Positions 27,403 through 36,585 of a DNA stretch of 36,665 bases are shown one piece after another. The stretch spans positions 1-36,665 of the forward strand of contig NZ_AYLO01000109.1 in NCBI RefSeq assembly GCF_000496735.2, given 5' to 3'. The position numbers and the translations under genes are program-made. The notes beneath the pieces are model-generated. The model made no database searches. It was not told where the DNA came from and saw nothing but the letters and a program-made list of their open reading frames with translations. Source of the stretch: Methyloglobulus morosus KoM1 (GTDB lineage: Bacteria > Pseudomonadota > Gammaproteobacteria > Methylococcales > Methylomonadaceae). Each line of letters begins with the position of its first letter. Within the stretch, counting starts at the first letter, position 1.

Positions 27403-27939
27403 TTACTGGACGGGCTTGTCCGTATCTTCATTCCAGATTGGATTGTCACGGTCTTCCGGCTCGAGTTTAGCAATGTCTTCTTCATAAATATGCCAGAATG
27501 ATTTGTCGATCTTGGCATTGGCGTAACCTTCTTTTTTCTCATGGGTAAAGGGACACCACCAGTTTTCCACGAGTTTGACCATATACGCATGCCATTCAAA
27601 CACGGCGACGCTGACTGGGCAATACCAAGTGCAATTCAAAATCCAGTACAGCTTATATTGGGAAAGGCTGAAGCCAAAACTGGGCTTCATGGTAATCTGA
27701 TTTTTCATCGTATAGCGATGGCTTTCCTTGGCAGGCAGATAATCCGTAAATTTCTTGACATTCTTGGCGCCGACCAACCATAGGTGGAAATAGGTCATGT
27801 ACGCACTGGCGAATACGAAGGGTAAGGTAACGATTGGCGCATAGACGAAAAACAAGCCTATTGCCCTACGCGAAACAGACATCTGATTGTGGTTTTTGCC
27901 TATTTCAACGCGATTGGTGCAGGTTTCACACGCTTTCAT
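27403..27939 (-). CDS. Cys-rich two-segment membrane protein of unknown function
   Basis: I do not recognise a named family in this 178-aa protein, although it resembles hypothetical proteins I associate with methanotrophs. It starts with a CxxC motif (Cys4, Cys7), has membrane-spanning candidates at ~27-50 and ~97-119, a paired-Cys NCTWYCP (Cys103, Cys107) inside or near the second, and WWCPFTH (Cys129, His133). The tail (~140-178) is acidic and probably cytoplasmic. The Cys/His placement suggests metal binding or thiol chemistry in the membrane, but this is inferred. It begins 3 bp after a small Cys-rich gene and the two are surely cotranscribed. Both are embedded between rlmI and dusB. Confidence 0.8.
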   Translation of the reverse strand: MKACETCTNRVEIGKNHNQMSVSRRAIGLFFVYAPIVTLPFVFASAYMTYFHLWLVGAKNVKKFTDYLPAKESHRYTMKNQITMKPSFGFSLSQYKLYWILNCTWYCPVSVAVFEWHAYMVKLVENWWCPFTHEKKEGYANAKIDKSFWHIYEEDIAKLEPEDRDNPIWNEDTDKPVQ

Positions 27940-27942
27940 TAA

Positions 27943-28140
27943 TTAAATATCCTCATTGTTATTATTTGTTTGATCTTTGTTTTCTGTTAGTGGGTTGTTG
28001 GTGTATATAAGTTGGTAAATGCTCAGGCATCCGGCACAGCAAAACGACTTCGTATCCTGGCTGGCCTCCAAGGAAAAACCATCAATTTCGACTGGCAACC
28101 CGCAAAGATCGCAGTTTTTGTTGTATTTTACCGTGACCAC
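27943..28140 (-). CDS. Small treble-clef-like metal-binding protein (P-type-ATPase N-domain type)
   Basis: This 65-aa protein contains CDLCGLPVEIDGF and KSFCCAGCLSIYQLIY, a CxxC...FCCxGC pattern. It matches the N-terminal metal-binding module of Cu-exporting ATPases such as CcoI/FixI (PF12156-like), but here it stands alone without the ATPase. The C-terminal ~20 residues are Asn/Asp/Thr-rich and probably disordered. The start codon is GTG at 28140, supported by GAGG eight bases upstream. It sits 18 bp after rlmI and 3 bp before the 178-aa membrane-protein gene. A metal (copper or zinc) handling role is plausible, not shown. Confidence 0.75.
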   Translation of the reverse strand: MVTVKYNKNCDLCGLPVEIDGFSLEASQDTKSFCCAGCLSIYQLIYTNNPLTENKDQTNNNNEDI

Positions 28141-28158
28141 GAATACTGCCTCAAGGAT

Positions 28159-29355
28159 TTATAAGCTGGCTGAGACTGTGCAAAAAAAGGTTTTCAAATA
28201 CGCCGTTTCCGGTATTGCAGGATCAATCGGATGGTCGCCGCCTTGGCCGCCGTAAGCAAAAAATGTGAGATGGCGGTCGATATGGCGACCTGATGAACGC
28301 AATATTTCATGCAGGTTTTCTGCGCTCAAATGATACGAGCAGGATGCCGAAACCAGAATGCCATGTTTAGCAAGCACTTGGAGCGCGAGATGGTTTAATC
28401 GGCGGTAGGCTTCATAACCCTGCTTGAAATCTTTTTTGCGTTTAATCAGCGCAGGTGGATCCAGCACTATTATGTCATAAAGCTGCCCCTCTTGACGCGC
28501 TTGTTTGAGAAAATCGAAGACATCGCTACGGATGAACTGCATATTGTCCGCAACACCATTGAGCATGGCATTGTCCGTCGCTAATGCCAAAGCGCTTTCG
28601 GACGCATCGACACAAACGACTTCGTTGGCACCGTTCAATGCGGCCGGAATGCCCCATGCACCTGTGTAAGAAAACAAATCCAATACGCGCTGGCTTTTTG
28701 TCAATGTTGCCAATAATGCCCGACTGGATCGGTGGTCATAAAACCAGCCAGTTTTTTGTCCGCCCAGAATATCTACCTTGAATTTCGCGCCGTTTTCTTC
28801 AATGATTAGCGGATCGGGAAGCTCGCCGTGGATGATGCAGGATTCTAAATCCAGTCCTTCCAGTTCCCGTTGGCTGCTGTCGTTTTTCATAACAATTGCA
28901 GTGGGCGAGAACAATTCAACCAGTGCGGCAATCAGGCTGTCTTTCCGAATCTCAATGCCTACGGTTGTGATTTGCACGGACAGTACCGAACCAAAACGGT
29001 CTATCACCAAACCCGGCAAGCCATCGCTTTCGCCGTATACCAAGCGGTAATAGGGTTTGTCGAACAGCTTTTCGCGCAATGCCAATGCTGTCGTTAACCG
29101 CTCTTTAAAAAAGTTGACACCGCATTTAAGATTGCCTTTCCTCGACAACAGTCTTGCACAAATCAGGCTTTGCGGATTGATATAAGCCGTCCCCATGACC
29201 TTGCCGTCACTGGCTTTCACCTGAACCAAATCGCCAGCGGCAAACTGATCTAACGGGGTGCGATTGGTATCGACCTCATTGCTGAACACCCACAAGTGTC
29301 CTTGCCTAAGCCGTTTGTCTTCGTTCTTCTTTAAATGTATTTCGTCGTGAGCCAT
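28159..29355 (-). CDS. rlmI: Class I SAM-dependent rRNA methyltransferase (RlmI-like)
   Basis: This ~398-aa protein is like E. coli RlmI, which makes m5C1962 in 23S rRNA. It has an N-terminal PUA-like RNA-binding domain (~1-75, with RLRQGHLWVFSNEV), an EEHVD-type middle region and a C-terminal Rossmann methyltransferase. The SAM motif is VLDLFSYTGAWG, the catalytic region is VLDPPALIKRK, and the cysteine is in SASCSYHLS. ATG 29355 is chosen. An in-frame TTG at 29364 overlaps the upstream stop but gives a non-conserved extension. Neither start has a strong ribosome-binding site. Confidence 0.93.
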   Translation of the reverse strand: MAHDEIHLKKNEDKRLRQGHLWVFSNEVDTNRTPLDQFAAGDLVQVKASDGKVMGTAYINPQSLICARLLSRKGNLKCGVNFFKERLTTALALREKLFDKPYYRLVYGESDGLPGLVIDRFGSVLSVQITTVGIEIRKDSLIAALVELFSPTAIVMKNDSSQRELEGLDLESCIIHGELPDPLIIEENGAKFKVDILGGQKTGWFYDHRSSRALLATLTKSQRVLDLFSYTGAWGIPAALNGANEVVCVDASESALALATDNAMLNGVADNMQFIRSDVFDFLKQARQEGQLYDIIVLDPPALIKRKKDFKQGYEAYRRLNHLALQVLAKHGILVSASCSYHLSAENLHEILRSSGRHIDRHLTFFAYGGQGGDHPIDPAIPETAYLKTFFCTVSASL

Positions 29356-29360
29356 CTGGA

Positions 29361-30164
29361 TCAATAAACAAGGTCTATGGTATAGCCGCCAATCGGCGTT
29401 TTCGGGGCGGCAATGCTTAAGCTTATGGACACCGTTGCATCCGGTGCAATGGATAAATGTTTTCCCGCACCGGGGATATGGTCTTTGGGATTGAAGATCC
29501 GTTGGGCTAGCCGTTGCTCGTTATAATCAAACAAGGTGAGCTTGATATTCGGCAGCCGTTGCTTGAAAGGCGCTCGATTATTGATAACCGCCTTGAATGT
29601 AATGGTATTGTCGCTATTCGGTATAAAAGACCCTTGTAGCACTTCAAATTCATCAAGATTTTGGTAATCCGCAATTTGGCAGCCTATTCCTTTGCACAAT
29701 TTTTCTAAATAGGGGCGGAAGGTTACATTTTGACTCAGCTTACTGCCTTCGAAATAGATGAATTGCCCAAGCAACAGTAAGGTGCCGATAACGAAGCCTG
29801 CAAACCAATTTATATCCGTCGATTTAGTTTCAACTTCCCAAGGCAAGCGCTCAGGGGTGGGTGCTGGCGGTGTCGTGTCGTTAGTGGCAGTATTTAGGCC
29901 AAACTTTCTGAGTAGGCCACTCATGTCAAGTGAAAACGAAGTGGACTCGGCCTTTTTTCTCGGACTAGGTTTTGGGTTGGTTTCCGGCTTGGGTATATAT
30001 TCGGTCTTGGCTTCCGTTAACAATGGGGTGGGTTTCTTATCCAATAAGGTCGTAGGCTTGAATTTTTTGTTGCAGACACTGCAAAAAACCTGCGCTTTTT
30101 TACCACGCAATTGCTTGGTTGAAACCGGGTAAGTGCGGCGGCATTCAGGGCACTGGGTAAACAT
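29361..30164 (-). CDS. Zinc-ribbon and DUF3426 membrane protein
   Basis: This 267-aa protein has an N-terminal zinc ribbon (Cys5, Cys8, Cys28, Cys31), a charged linker (~40-110), one membrane segment (~119-138) and a periplasmic DUF3426 domain (~150-267) with FEVLQGSFIPNSDNTITFKAVINNRA. The cytoplasmic zinc ribbon and external beta domain are typical of the family often found next to prmA in Gammaproteobacteria. Its function is not established. It starts 5 bp after prmA. Confidence 0.92.
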   Translation of the reverse strand: MFTQCPECRRTYPVSTKQLRGKKAQVFCSVCNKKFKPTTLLDKKPTPLLTEAKTEYIPKPETNPKPSPRKKAESTSFSLDMSGLLRKFGLNTATNDTTPPAPTPERLPWEVETKSTDINWFAGFVIGTLLLLGQFIYFEGSKLSQNVTFRPYLEKLCKGIGCQIADYQNLDEFEVLQGSFIPNSDNTITFKAVINNRAPFKQRLPNIKLTLFDYNEQRLAQRIFNPKDHIPGAGKHLSIAPDATVSISLSIAAPKTPIGGYTIDLVY

Positions 30165-30169
30165 CTCGG

Positions 30170-31054
30170 TCAGGGTTTGGATCCTGCCAACCTAACCCAA
30201 TCTTCTTGCTGGACAGGTTCGGTTAAAGGCAGAAAAGGGCTGTATGCGGTGGTAACAGAATGGGCCTGTTCGGAAAGAATGCCGGAAAGGACGAGTTGGC
30301 CTTTTGAAACCATTAAGCCAGTAATTTGCCCAGCCATTTCAATTAAAGGTTTCGCCAAGATGTTGGCCAAAACGACATCAGCTTTCACATTGATTAATTT
30401 AAACTGTTCCGGCAAGTAGGGTAGGATTTTATCCTGCACATTATTTTTTTCCGCATTGCTTTGGGTGGCGGTAATGGCTTGGGGGTCGATGTCCACGGCA
30501 TACGCAATCTTTGCGCCCAGCAGTACTGCGGCTATCGCCAAGATGCCAGAACCGCAACCATAATCAATGATGGTTTTCCCCTTTAAGTCATGGCTTGCCA
30601 ACCATTCCAGGCACAGGGCCGTCGTGGGGTGTGTGCCCGTACCGAAAGCTAAGCCCGGATCCAGGATTAAACAAACCGTATTTTCTTCCCGTTGCTCTTG
30701 CCCCGTTGGGCAAACCCAAAGTTTATCGGCAAATTTCATGGGGCGGTAATGCTCCATCCAGGCGCGTTCCCATGCTTGGTCTTGGATGACCTCAAATCTC
30801 CAGTCATTAAGGCTTTCTTGGTGAAAATGCTTGAGCATCTGGCTTCTTATCCGTGCCGGATCGGCAGTCAGTTCGTATAGCGCGATCACTTGCGTGTTCG
30901 TCCAAATTTTGGTCTCGCCGATGGCGGGTTCGTAAACCGGCTCGTCTTCGGCATCCATATAAGTAACCGATACCGCGCCAAGGTCGCCGAAATAATCGGC
31001 AATTTTGGGCGCGGTCTCTTCATTGGAAATGACGGAAATTTGATGCCAGGCCAT
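30170..31054 (-). CDS. prmA: Ribosomal protein L11 methyltransferase
   Basis: This 294-aa enzyme trimethylates lysines and the N terminus of ribosomal protein L11. Motifs include LDPGLAFGTGTHPTTALCL, the SAM site IIDYGCGSGILAIAA and VLANILAKPLIEM. The length is normal. It follows accC on the same strand with a 67-bp gap, the common accB-accC-prmA order. Confidence 0.97.
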   Translation of the reverse strand: MAWHQISVISNEETAPKIADYFGDLGAVSVTYMDAEDEPVYEPAIGETKIWTNTQVIALYELTADPARIRSQMLKHFHQESLNDWRFEVIQDQAWERAWMEHYRPMKFADKLWVCPTGQEQREENTVCLILDPGLAFGTGTHPTTALCLEWLASHDLKGKTIIDYGCGSGILAIAAVLLGAKIAYAVDIDPQAITATQSNAEKNNVQDKILPYLPEQFKLINVKADVVLANILAKPLIEMAGQITGLMVSKGQLVLSGILSEQAHSVTTAYSPFLPLTEPVQQEDWVRLAGSKP

Positions 31055-31121
31055 TGTTTAACCAATCCAAAATAATGTAGGGCATTAGCTCAATAGGCTG
31101 TCCAGGCTAATGCCGGCAGGG

Positions 31122-32465
31122 TTAAGTTATGCCCAGCTTTTTTTCCAGGTAATGTATGTTCTGCCCACCTGCTGCAAACGCACTGTCATTCATAATATCC
31201 TGTTGGAGCGGAATGTTGGTCTTGATGCCGTCGATGATGATTTCGCTCAGTGCGGTGTTCATCCGTGCGATTGCGCTTTTGCGGTCCTCGCCGTGTGCGA
31301 TCAGCTTGCCGATCATGGAATCATAATAAGGCGGTACTTTGTAACCATTGTAAATATGAGTTTCACAGCGGATGCCTGGTCCGCCCGGCATGTGGAACTG
31401 CTCTATCGTGCCGGGACAGGGCATGAAAGTCCTGGGGTCTTCCGCATTCAAACGACATTCGATGGCATGTCCGGTCAACCTGACTTGTTCTTGGGTAATG
31501 GACAACGGCAATCCTGCGGCAATGCGTAGCTGCTCCTTGACGATGTCGAAGCCCGTTATCATTTCAGTGACGGGATGTTCGACTTGGACACGGGTGTTCA
31601 TCTCGATAAAGTAAAAATTACCTTTTTCATACAGGAACTCGAAAGTTCCTGCGCCCAGATAACCGATATCGGTACAGGCCTTGGCGCAACGCTCGCCAAT
31701 CAACTTGCGCTGTTCCTCAGTAATGCCGGGTGCCGGGGCTTCTTCAACGACTTTTTGATGGCGGCGTTGCATGGAACAATCACGTTCCCCTAGGTGAATC
31801 GCATTGCCGTGAGAATCCGCCATGACCTGAAATTCAATATGGCGCGGATCTTCCAGGAATTTTTCCATGTACACCGTGTCATTGTTAAAGGCTGTGCCTG
31901 CTTCTGCTTTGGTCATGGCGATGGCGTTCAACAACGCGGCTTCTGTGTGCACCGTACGCATACCGCGACCGCCGCCGCCGCCCGCTGCCTTGATGATAAC
32001 CGGATAACCGATCTCTTGTGCAAGTTTGAGGTTCTTTTTGGCATTGTCGCCTAGCGGATCATTATTGCCGGGTACGCAGGGGATGCCCGCCGCCAACATG
32101 GCATTCTTGGCGGAAATCTTGTCGCCCATCAGCCGTATTGTATCGGCATTGGGGCCAATAAACACAAAGCCGCTTTGCTTTACTTTCTCGGAAAAATCGG
32201 CATTTTCAGACAAAAATCCGTAGCCTGGATGGATCGCTTCGGCATCGGTCACTTCCGCTGCGCTGATGATGGCGGGGATGTTCAGGTAACTGTCGATGGA
32301 GGCGGCAGGGCCTATACAAACGGATTCGTCGGATAAACGGACATGTTTTAAGTCCCGGTCTGCCTCAGAATGGACAGCAACCACCTTGATCCCTAATTCC
32401 CTGCAAGCCCGCAATATACGCAGGGCTATTTCGCCACGGTTGGCGATGACTATCTTATCGAACAT
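31122..32465 (-). CDS. accC: Biotin carboxylase, subunit of acetyl-CoA carboxylase
   Basis: This 447-aa ATP-grasp enzyme carboxylates biotin on AccB, the first half of malonyl-CoA formation. Features are [21 protein letters not shown] at the start, the Gly-rich lid [12 protein letters not shown] (~160-171), [22 protein letters not shown], and the active-site Arg region [14 protein letters not shown]. Length is near E. coli AccC (449 aa). It lies 18 bp after accB and is cotranscribed with it. Confidence 0.99.
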   Translation of the reverse strand: MFDKIVIANRGEIALRILRACRELGIKVVAVHSEADRDLKHVRLSDESVCIGPAASIDSYLNIPAIISAAEVTDAEAIHPGYGFLSENADFSEKVKQSGFVFIGPNADTIRLMGDKISAKNAMLAAGIPCVPGNNDPLGDNAKKNLKLAQEIGYPVIIKAAGGGGGRGMRTVHTEAALLNAIAMTKAEAGTAFNNDTVYMEKFLEDPRHIEFQVMADSHGNAIHLGERDCSMQRRHQKVVEEAPAPGITEEQRKLIGERCAKACTDIGYLGAGTFEFLYEKGNFYFIEMNTRVQVEHPVTEMITGFDIVKEQLRIAAGLPLSITQEQVRLTGHAIECRLNAEDPRTFMPCPGTIEQFHMPGGPGIRCETHIYNGYKVPPYYDSMIGKLIAHGEDRKSAIARMNTALSEIIIDGIKTNIPLQQDIMNDSAFAAGGQNIHYLEKKLGIT

Positions 32466-32483
32466 GGTTTTCTCGTCCAGATG

Positions 32484-32924
32484 TTATTCTATGATGAATA
32501 AGGGTTGACCATATTCGACAGGCTCAGCGTTTTCCACCATGATTTTGGTGACTGTGCCGCTCTTGTCTGCTTCGATTTGGTTGAGTATTTTCATGGCTTC
32601 GATAATGCACAGGGTATCCCCGGCTTTTACCGAATGGCCGACCTCAACAAAGGCTTTTGTGCCAGGGGAAGCGGAACGGTAAAATGTCCCGACCATCGGT
32701 GATTTGACGATATGCCCCGATATTATTTCTTCTGCAGCAGCAGGCGCAATAGATGCGCTCACTACATGGCCCGCTGGGGATGGTGCGGGAGCGGTCGCAT
32801 AAGCGACAGGCGCAGCAGAATACCGGCTGATTCGGATGGCTTCTTCGCCTTCCTTAATCTCCAACTCGGCTATGCCCGATTCCTCTAAAATTTCGATTAA
32901 TTTCTTTATTTTTCTAATGTCCAT
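32484..32924 (-). CDS. accB: Biotin carboxyl carrier protein of acetyl-CoA carboxylase
   Basis: This 146-aa carrier has a helical N terminus ([17 protein letters not shown]), an Ala/Pro-rich flexible linker (~36-65) and a C-terminal biotinyl domain (~70-146). The biotin-accepting Lys is 112 within EAMKILNQ, a small variant of the usual EAMKMMN. The thumb motif [10 protein letters not shown] is present. It follows aroQ after 5 bp. Confidence 0.98.
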   Translation of the reverse strand: MDIRKIKKLIEILEESGIAELEIKEGEEAIRISRYSAAPVAYATAPAPSPAGHVVSASIAPAAAEEIISGHIVKSPMVGTFYRSASPGTKAFVEVGHSVKAGDTLCIIEAMKILNQIEADKSGTVTKIMVENAEPVEYGQPLFIIE

Positions 32925-32929
32925 CAGTT

Positions 32930-33394
32930 TTATTTCTCGTGTTTATTATTTTCAAATGCGATTAAGTTTTGGTGGGCGGCTTGGAATGCCAATTCGTATC
33001 CTGTCGCGCCCAATCCGCAAATCACACCCACCGCGATATCGGAAAGATAAGAGTGGTGACGGAAGGGCTCTCGGGCGTGTACATTCGATAGGTGAATTTC
33101 TATAAACGGAATACGGGTAGCCAGCAAAGCATCTCGAATGGCAATGCTGGTATGGGTAAATGCCGCCGGATTGATGATAATGAAATCAACTTTGGCTTGA
33201 TAGGCCTGATGAATCAGTTCTACGATTTCATGTTCAGCGTTATTTTGGTGAAAATTCAACTGATGGCCGTATTCTGCCGACTTTTGCTCCAGGCATTGCT
33301 TGATGTCGGACAAGGTTTGACAACCGTAATGGTTTGGCTCGCGCAGCCCTAATAAATTGAGGTTGGGGCCGTTTAATACGGTAATTGTCGCCAT
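32930..33394 (-). CDS. aroQ: Type II 3-dehydroquinate dehydratase
   Basis: This 154-aa enzyme dehydrates 3-dehydroquinate in the shikimate pathway. Signature motifs are [19 protein letters not shown] at the N terminus, [17 protein letters not shown] with the catalytic His, and [21 protein letters not shown] 33394 is preferred; the frame also opens two codons upstream at GTG 33400. It is first in the aroQ-accB-accC run, the standard gammaproteobacterial arrangement. Confidence 0.97.
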   Translation of the reverse strand: MATITVLNGPNLNLLGLREPNHYGCQTLSDIKQCLEQKSAEYGHQLNFHQNNAEHEIVELIHQAYQAKVDFIIINPAAFTHTSIAIRDALLATRIPFIEIHLSNVHAREPFRHHSYLSDIAVGVICGLGATGYELAFQAAHQNLIAFENNKHEK

Positions 33395-33479
33395 GGCCAC
33401 ACTACTGGTCGGGTTAAGATGAATTTTAGCGTCTAATTGTGCCTAAGTTCACCGATTTTGTCCAGATATGCGCATTTTT

Positions 33480-33496
33480 TTGGCCAAATTGGCCAA
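33480..33496. promoter_or_regulatory. Symmetric palindrome, possible operator
   Basis: TTGGCCAA occurs twice, separated by one A, giving a 17-bp sequence with perfect dyad symmetry around the central base. Such symmetry in a divergent promoter region is what a homodimeric regulator would bind. No regulator gene is adjacent. Confidence 0.4.
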
Positions 33497-33567
33497 AACA
33501 ACCCCTATCTCCCGCACAAATAGCCGCAATATGGATATTAGCTTATGATTAATCTGGAAATTTTTTT

Positions 33568-33633
33568 ATGAACGTCAAAAAATACATAACTCAGCACAGA
33601 TTGAGTGCGTTTCGCACCAAAATAGATAATTAA
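33568..33633 (+). CDS. Possible 21-aa small ORF upstream of glgP
   Basis: ATG 33568 opens a short basic frame (MNVKKYITQHRLSAF...) ending at TAA 33631-33633. A weak GGA lies about 10 nt upstream. It is not similar to anything I recognise. A leader peptide or chance frame are both possible. Confidence 0.2.
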   Translation: MNVKKYITQHRLSAFRTKIDN

Positions 33634-33732
33634 AATTTCTATTGAGTCAACGGCTTATAAATTTGCACTAAAAAATTTTAATTAATCGTCAATCAGGGTA
33701 GTATTGTCATCATACGACACTCGGAACAACCT

Positions 33733-36240
33733 ATGCCACACAGAAATTTTAAAATCAGTAGACCAAGCACAAGTATTTGTACGCTCCCAGAATTAGGGAT
33801 GGAAAAACAGCACTTAATGGCTGATTTTCAACGCTATTATGGCCATCGACTGGGTCGGGACGAGAACTGTAAGTCCCTGCATTACGCTTACGAAGCCCTC
33901 TCTTTAGCGATTAGTGACCGCTTGATCGAGCGCTGGAAAAAAACCTACAACGCTTACAAGGAAAGCAATTGCAAACGTGCGAATTACCTGTCCATGGAAT
34001 TCCTGATGGGACGCACGTTGAGTAACGCCATGATAAACCTGGGGATTACGGGTGTTGCCGAACAAGCCATGTATGACTTGGGGCTTGAAATCGAAGAGCT
34101 TATCGATAGCGAATTCGATGCGGGTTTGGGCAACGGTGGCTTGGGCCGTCTTGCCGCATGTTTTATCGACAGTTGCGCCACTTTGCACTTACCTGTTACG
34201 GGTTACGGCCTGCGTTATGAATACGGCATGTTTTCACAGCTCATTATCAATGGCGAACAGGTCGAAAAGCCCGACCATTGGTTGCGAAATGGCAACGTCT
34301 GGGAAATTGAACGCTTTGAGTACAAGCAGGCTATCAAGTTTGGTGGCCGTACGGAAACCCATATTGATGAACGCGGCAGAAAGCGGGTGTGCTGGATTGA
34401 TACTCACGATGTATTGGCTGTGCCATACGATACCCCCATACCCGGATATCAAAACGGCACAGTCAATACGTTACGGCTATGGAAGGCCACGGCAACCGAG
34501 GAATTCGACTTGCAGGAATTCAACGAAGGTGATTACGCCGAAGCGGTCGCCGCCAAAAATAGTGCGGAGAACATCACGATGGTGTTGTATCCCAACGATG
34601 CCAGCGAAAACGGCAAAGTCCTGCGCTTAAAGCAGCAATATCTGTTGGCTTCCGCGAGCTTACAGGATGTGCTCTCGATATGGGTCGGGCGGCATGGCAA
34701 TGATTTCACCGAATTCGCCGCCAAAAACTGCTTCCAGCTTAACGATACCCATCCCAGCATTGCGGTCGCCGAATTGATGCGCTTGCTGATGGACATTTAC
34801 GGCCTGGACTGGGATCATGCCTGGAAAATCACCAAAAGCACGATGGCGTATACCAATCACACCTTATTGCCGGAAGCCCTAGAACGGTGGTCGGTGAATT
34901 TGTTCAGGCAACTATTGCCGCGCCTGTTGGAGATTATTTTTGACATCAACGTCCATTTCCTCGCCGAAGTTTCTGCGCATTGGCCGGGTGATAAGGACAG
35001 GCTCACCCGTATGTCCCTCATCGAAGAAGGCCATGAGCAGCAAGTCAGGATGGCGTATCTGGCGATAGTGGGCAGTTATTCGGTCAACGGCGTTGCCGAA
35101 TTGCATTCCAAACTGCTGCAACAAGGCTTGTTCTGCGATTTCTACGAATTATGGCCGCAAAAATTCAACAACAAGACCAATGGGGTTACGCCCAGGCGTT
35201 GGCTGGCATCATGCAATCCCGAATTGGCAGATTTAATCACCAAAACCATCGGTGATGGCTGGCTAACGGACTTGTCCTTGTTAAAAAAGCTGGTGCCTTA
35301 TGCTGACGACAAGGCTTTCCGCAACAGCTGGCAGCAAATCAAGCTTAACGCAAAACAGAAGCTGATCGCGTTAAAGAAACAGGAGCATGATATAGATCTC
35401 AGCGTTGATGCGCTGTTCGATGTGCAAGTCAAGCGTATCCATGAATACAAACGCCAGTTGTTGAATGTGCTGCATGCAATCCATCTTTACGACCGCATTA
35501 AGCGCGGCGATACCGCAAACTGGACGAACCGTTGTGTATTGGTCGGCGGCAAGGCGGCGCCGGGTTATTTCATGGCGAAAAAAATTATCAAATTAATCAA
35601 TAATGTCGGCAGTGTAATCAACAACGATCCAGATGTTGGCGATAAGCTGAAATTAATGTTTCTCCCCAACTATCGCGTGTCGGCAATGGAAATTATCTGC
35701 CCAGGTGCCGATCTTTCCGAGCAGATTTCAACCGCCGGAAAGGAAGCCTCCGGTACTGGCAATATGAAATTTATGATGAACGGCGCAATCACCATCGGTA
35801 CTTTGGACGGGGCCAACATCGAAATCCTAGAAGAAGTGGGCAACGAGAATTTTTTCCTTTTCGGCTTGACCGAAGAGCAAGTCGAAGCGAGCCGCCATCA
35901 TTACGACCCGTGCGCTATTATTGAGCAGGATGAAGATTTGAAACGGGTGATGAACCTGCTCGAATGGGCGCATTTCAACCAGTTTGAGCCCGGCATATTT
36001 GATGCCTTGATCGGATCGCTGAAAAGTCCGCATGACCCGTGGATGACGATTGCCGATTTCCGCAGCTTTGTTGATGCACAAAAACGGGTAGAGGCCGCCT
36101 ACAAAGATTCCGAACGGTGGACACGCATGAGCATCCTCAACTGTGCCGCCAGCGGTAAATTCTCCACGGACCGGACTATCTCGGAATACAATAATGAAAT
36201 CTGGAAACTGACGCCTATAAAAATTGATAACTCCCAGTGA
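33733..36240 (+). CDS. glgP: Glycogen/starch/alpha-glucan phosphorylase
   Basis: This 835-aa GT35 enzyme releases glucose-1-phosphate from glycogen ends, using pyridoxal phosphate. The PLP-binding Lys is at ~679 in EASGTGNMKFMMNG. Other motifs are LGNGGLGRLAACF, TNHTLLPEALERW, RIHEYKRQLLN and GTLDGANIEI. The length is within the family range (about 800-850). No other glg gene is adjacent, so it appears to be a lone catabolic gene. It reads divergently from aroQ. Confidence 0.98.
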   Translation: MPHRNFKISRPSTSICTLPELGMEKQHLMADFQRYYGHRLGRDENCKSLHYAYEALSLAISDRLIERWKKTYNAYKESNCKRANYLSMEFLMGRTLSNAMINLGITGVAEQAMYDLGLEIEELIDSEFDAGLGNGGLGRLAACFIDSCATLHLPVTGYGLRYEYGMFSQLIINGEQVEKPDHWLRNGNVWEIERFEYKQAIKFGGRTETHIDERGRKRVCWIDTHDVLAVPYDTPIPGYQNGTVNTLRLWKATATEEFDLQEFNEGDYAEAVAAKNSAENITMVLYPNDASENGKVLRLKQQYLLASASLQDVLSIWVGRHGNDFTEFAAKNCFQLNDTHPSIAVAELMRLLMDIYGLDWDHAWKITKSTMAYTNHTLLPEALERWSVNLFRQLLPRLLEIIFDINVHFLAEVSAHWPGDKDRLTRMSLIEEGHEQQVRMAYLAIVGSYSVNGVAELHSKLLQQGLFCDFYELWPQKFNNKTNGVTPRRWLASCNPELADLITKTIGDGWLTDLSLLKKLVPYADDKAFRNSWQQIKLNAKQKLIALKKQEHDIDLSVDALFDVQVKRIHEYKRQLLNVLHAIHLYDRIKRGDTANWTNRCVLVGGKAAPGYFMAKKIIKLINNVGSVINNDPDVGDKLKLMFLPNYRVSAMEIICPGADLSEQISTAGKEASGTGNMKFMMNGAITIGTLDGANIEILEEVGNENFFLFGLTEEQVEASRHHYDPCAIIEQDEDLKRVMNLLEWAHFNQFEPGIFDALIGSLKSPHDPWMTIADFRSFVDAQKRVEAAYKDSERWTRMSILNCAASGKFSTDRTISEYNNEIWKLTPIKIDNSQ

Positions 36241-36585
36241 GGCATTTTCACTTTGAATTCAAGGCGAAGGTAACTAGGTGTTAGATAGGATTTGGCAGGT
36301 TTCCTAGATTAACTGGACAAAGTGCAAGCGATAATGGGTTAGCCCACGGATGGGCCTGAGTCGGCTAGCTTATGTTTTTTCTTAGGATAAAACTAAATAT
36401 ATCTAATCTTTAGAATAATTTTAACCAATCAGTTTATTAATGTATTGCCTACGTATTGATTTAGTCTATGCTTTTTATACTTTGTTCAATCATCCAAAAT
36501 TCAGGATTTCCGACTTTAGTGCAAACCTTGAATATAATTATCTTTATAAAAAATTTATGCTTATAGATTCGGTCTTTTAATGTCT
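36241..36585. other. Gene-free AT-rich region downstream of glgP
   Basis: No credible gene was found. A small hairpin, GCCCA-CGGA-TGGGC, lies at 36342-36355 but has no adjacent T-run, so it is not a confident terminator. From 36380 to 36570 the DNA is strongly AT-rich. Confidence 0.6.

Larger units (their letters stand above)
33401..33732. other. Divergent intergenic region between aroQ and glgP
   Basis: This 332-bp AT-rich gap should hold promoters for both flanking genes, but no strong sigma-70 match stands out. Visible items are the symmetric palindrome at 33480-33496, the small hairpin GTGCG-TTT-CGCAC at 33605-33617, and a 21-codon open frame at 33568-33633. The glgP ATG has only a weak CGGA site upstream. 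Confidence 0.6.

Noticed and set aside
36342-36355. GCCCA-CGGA-TGGGC hairpin as the glgP terminator
   Set aside because: The stem is only 5 bp and the nearest T-run is about 20 bp away, so it does not meet the pattern of an intrinsic terminator.
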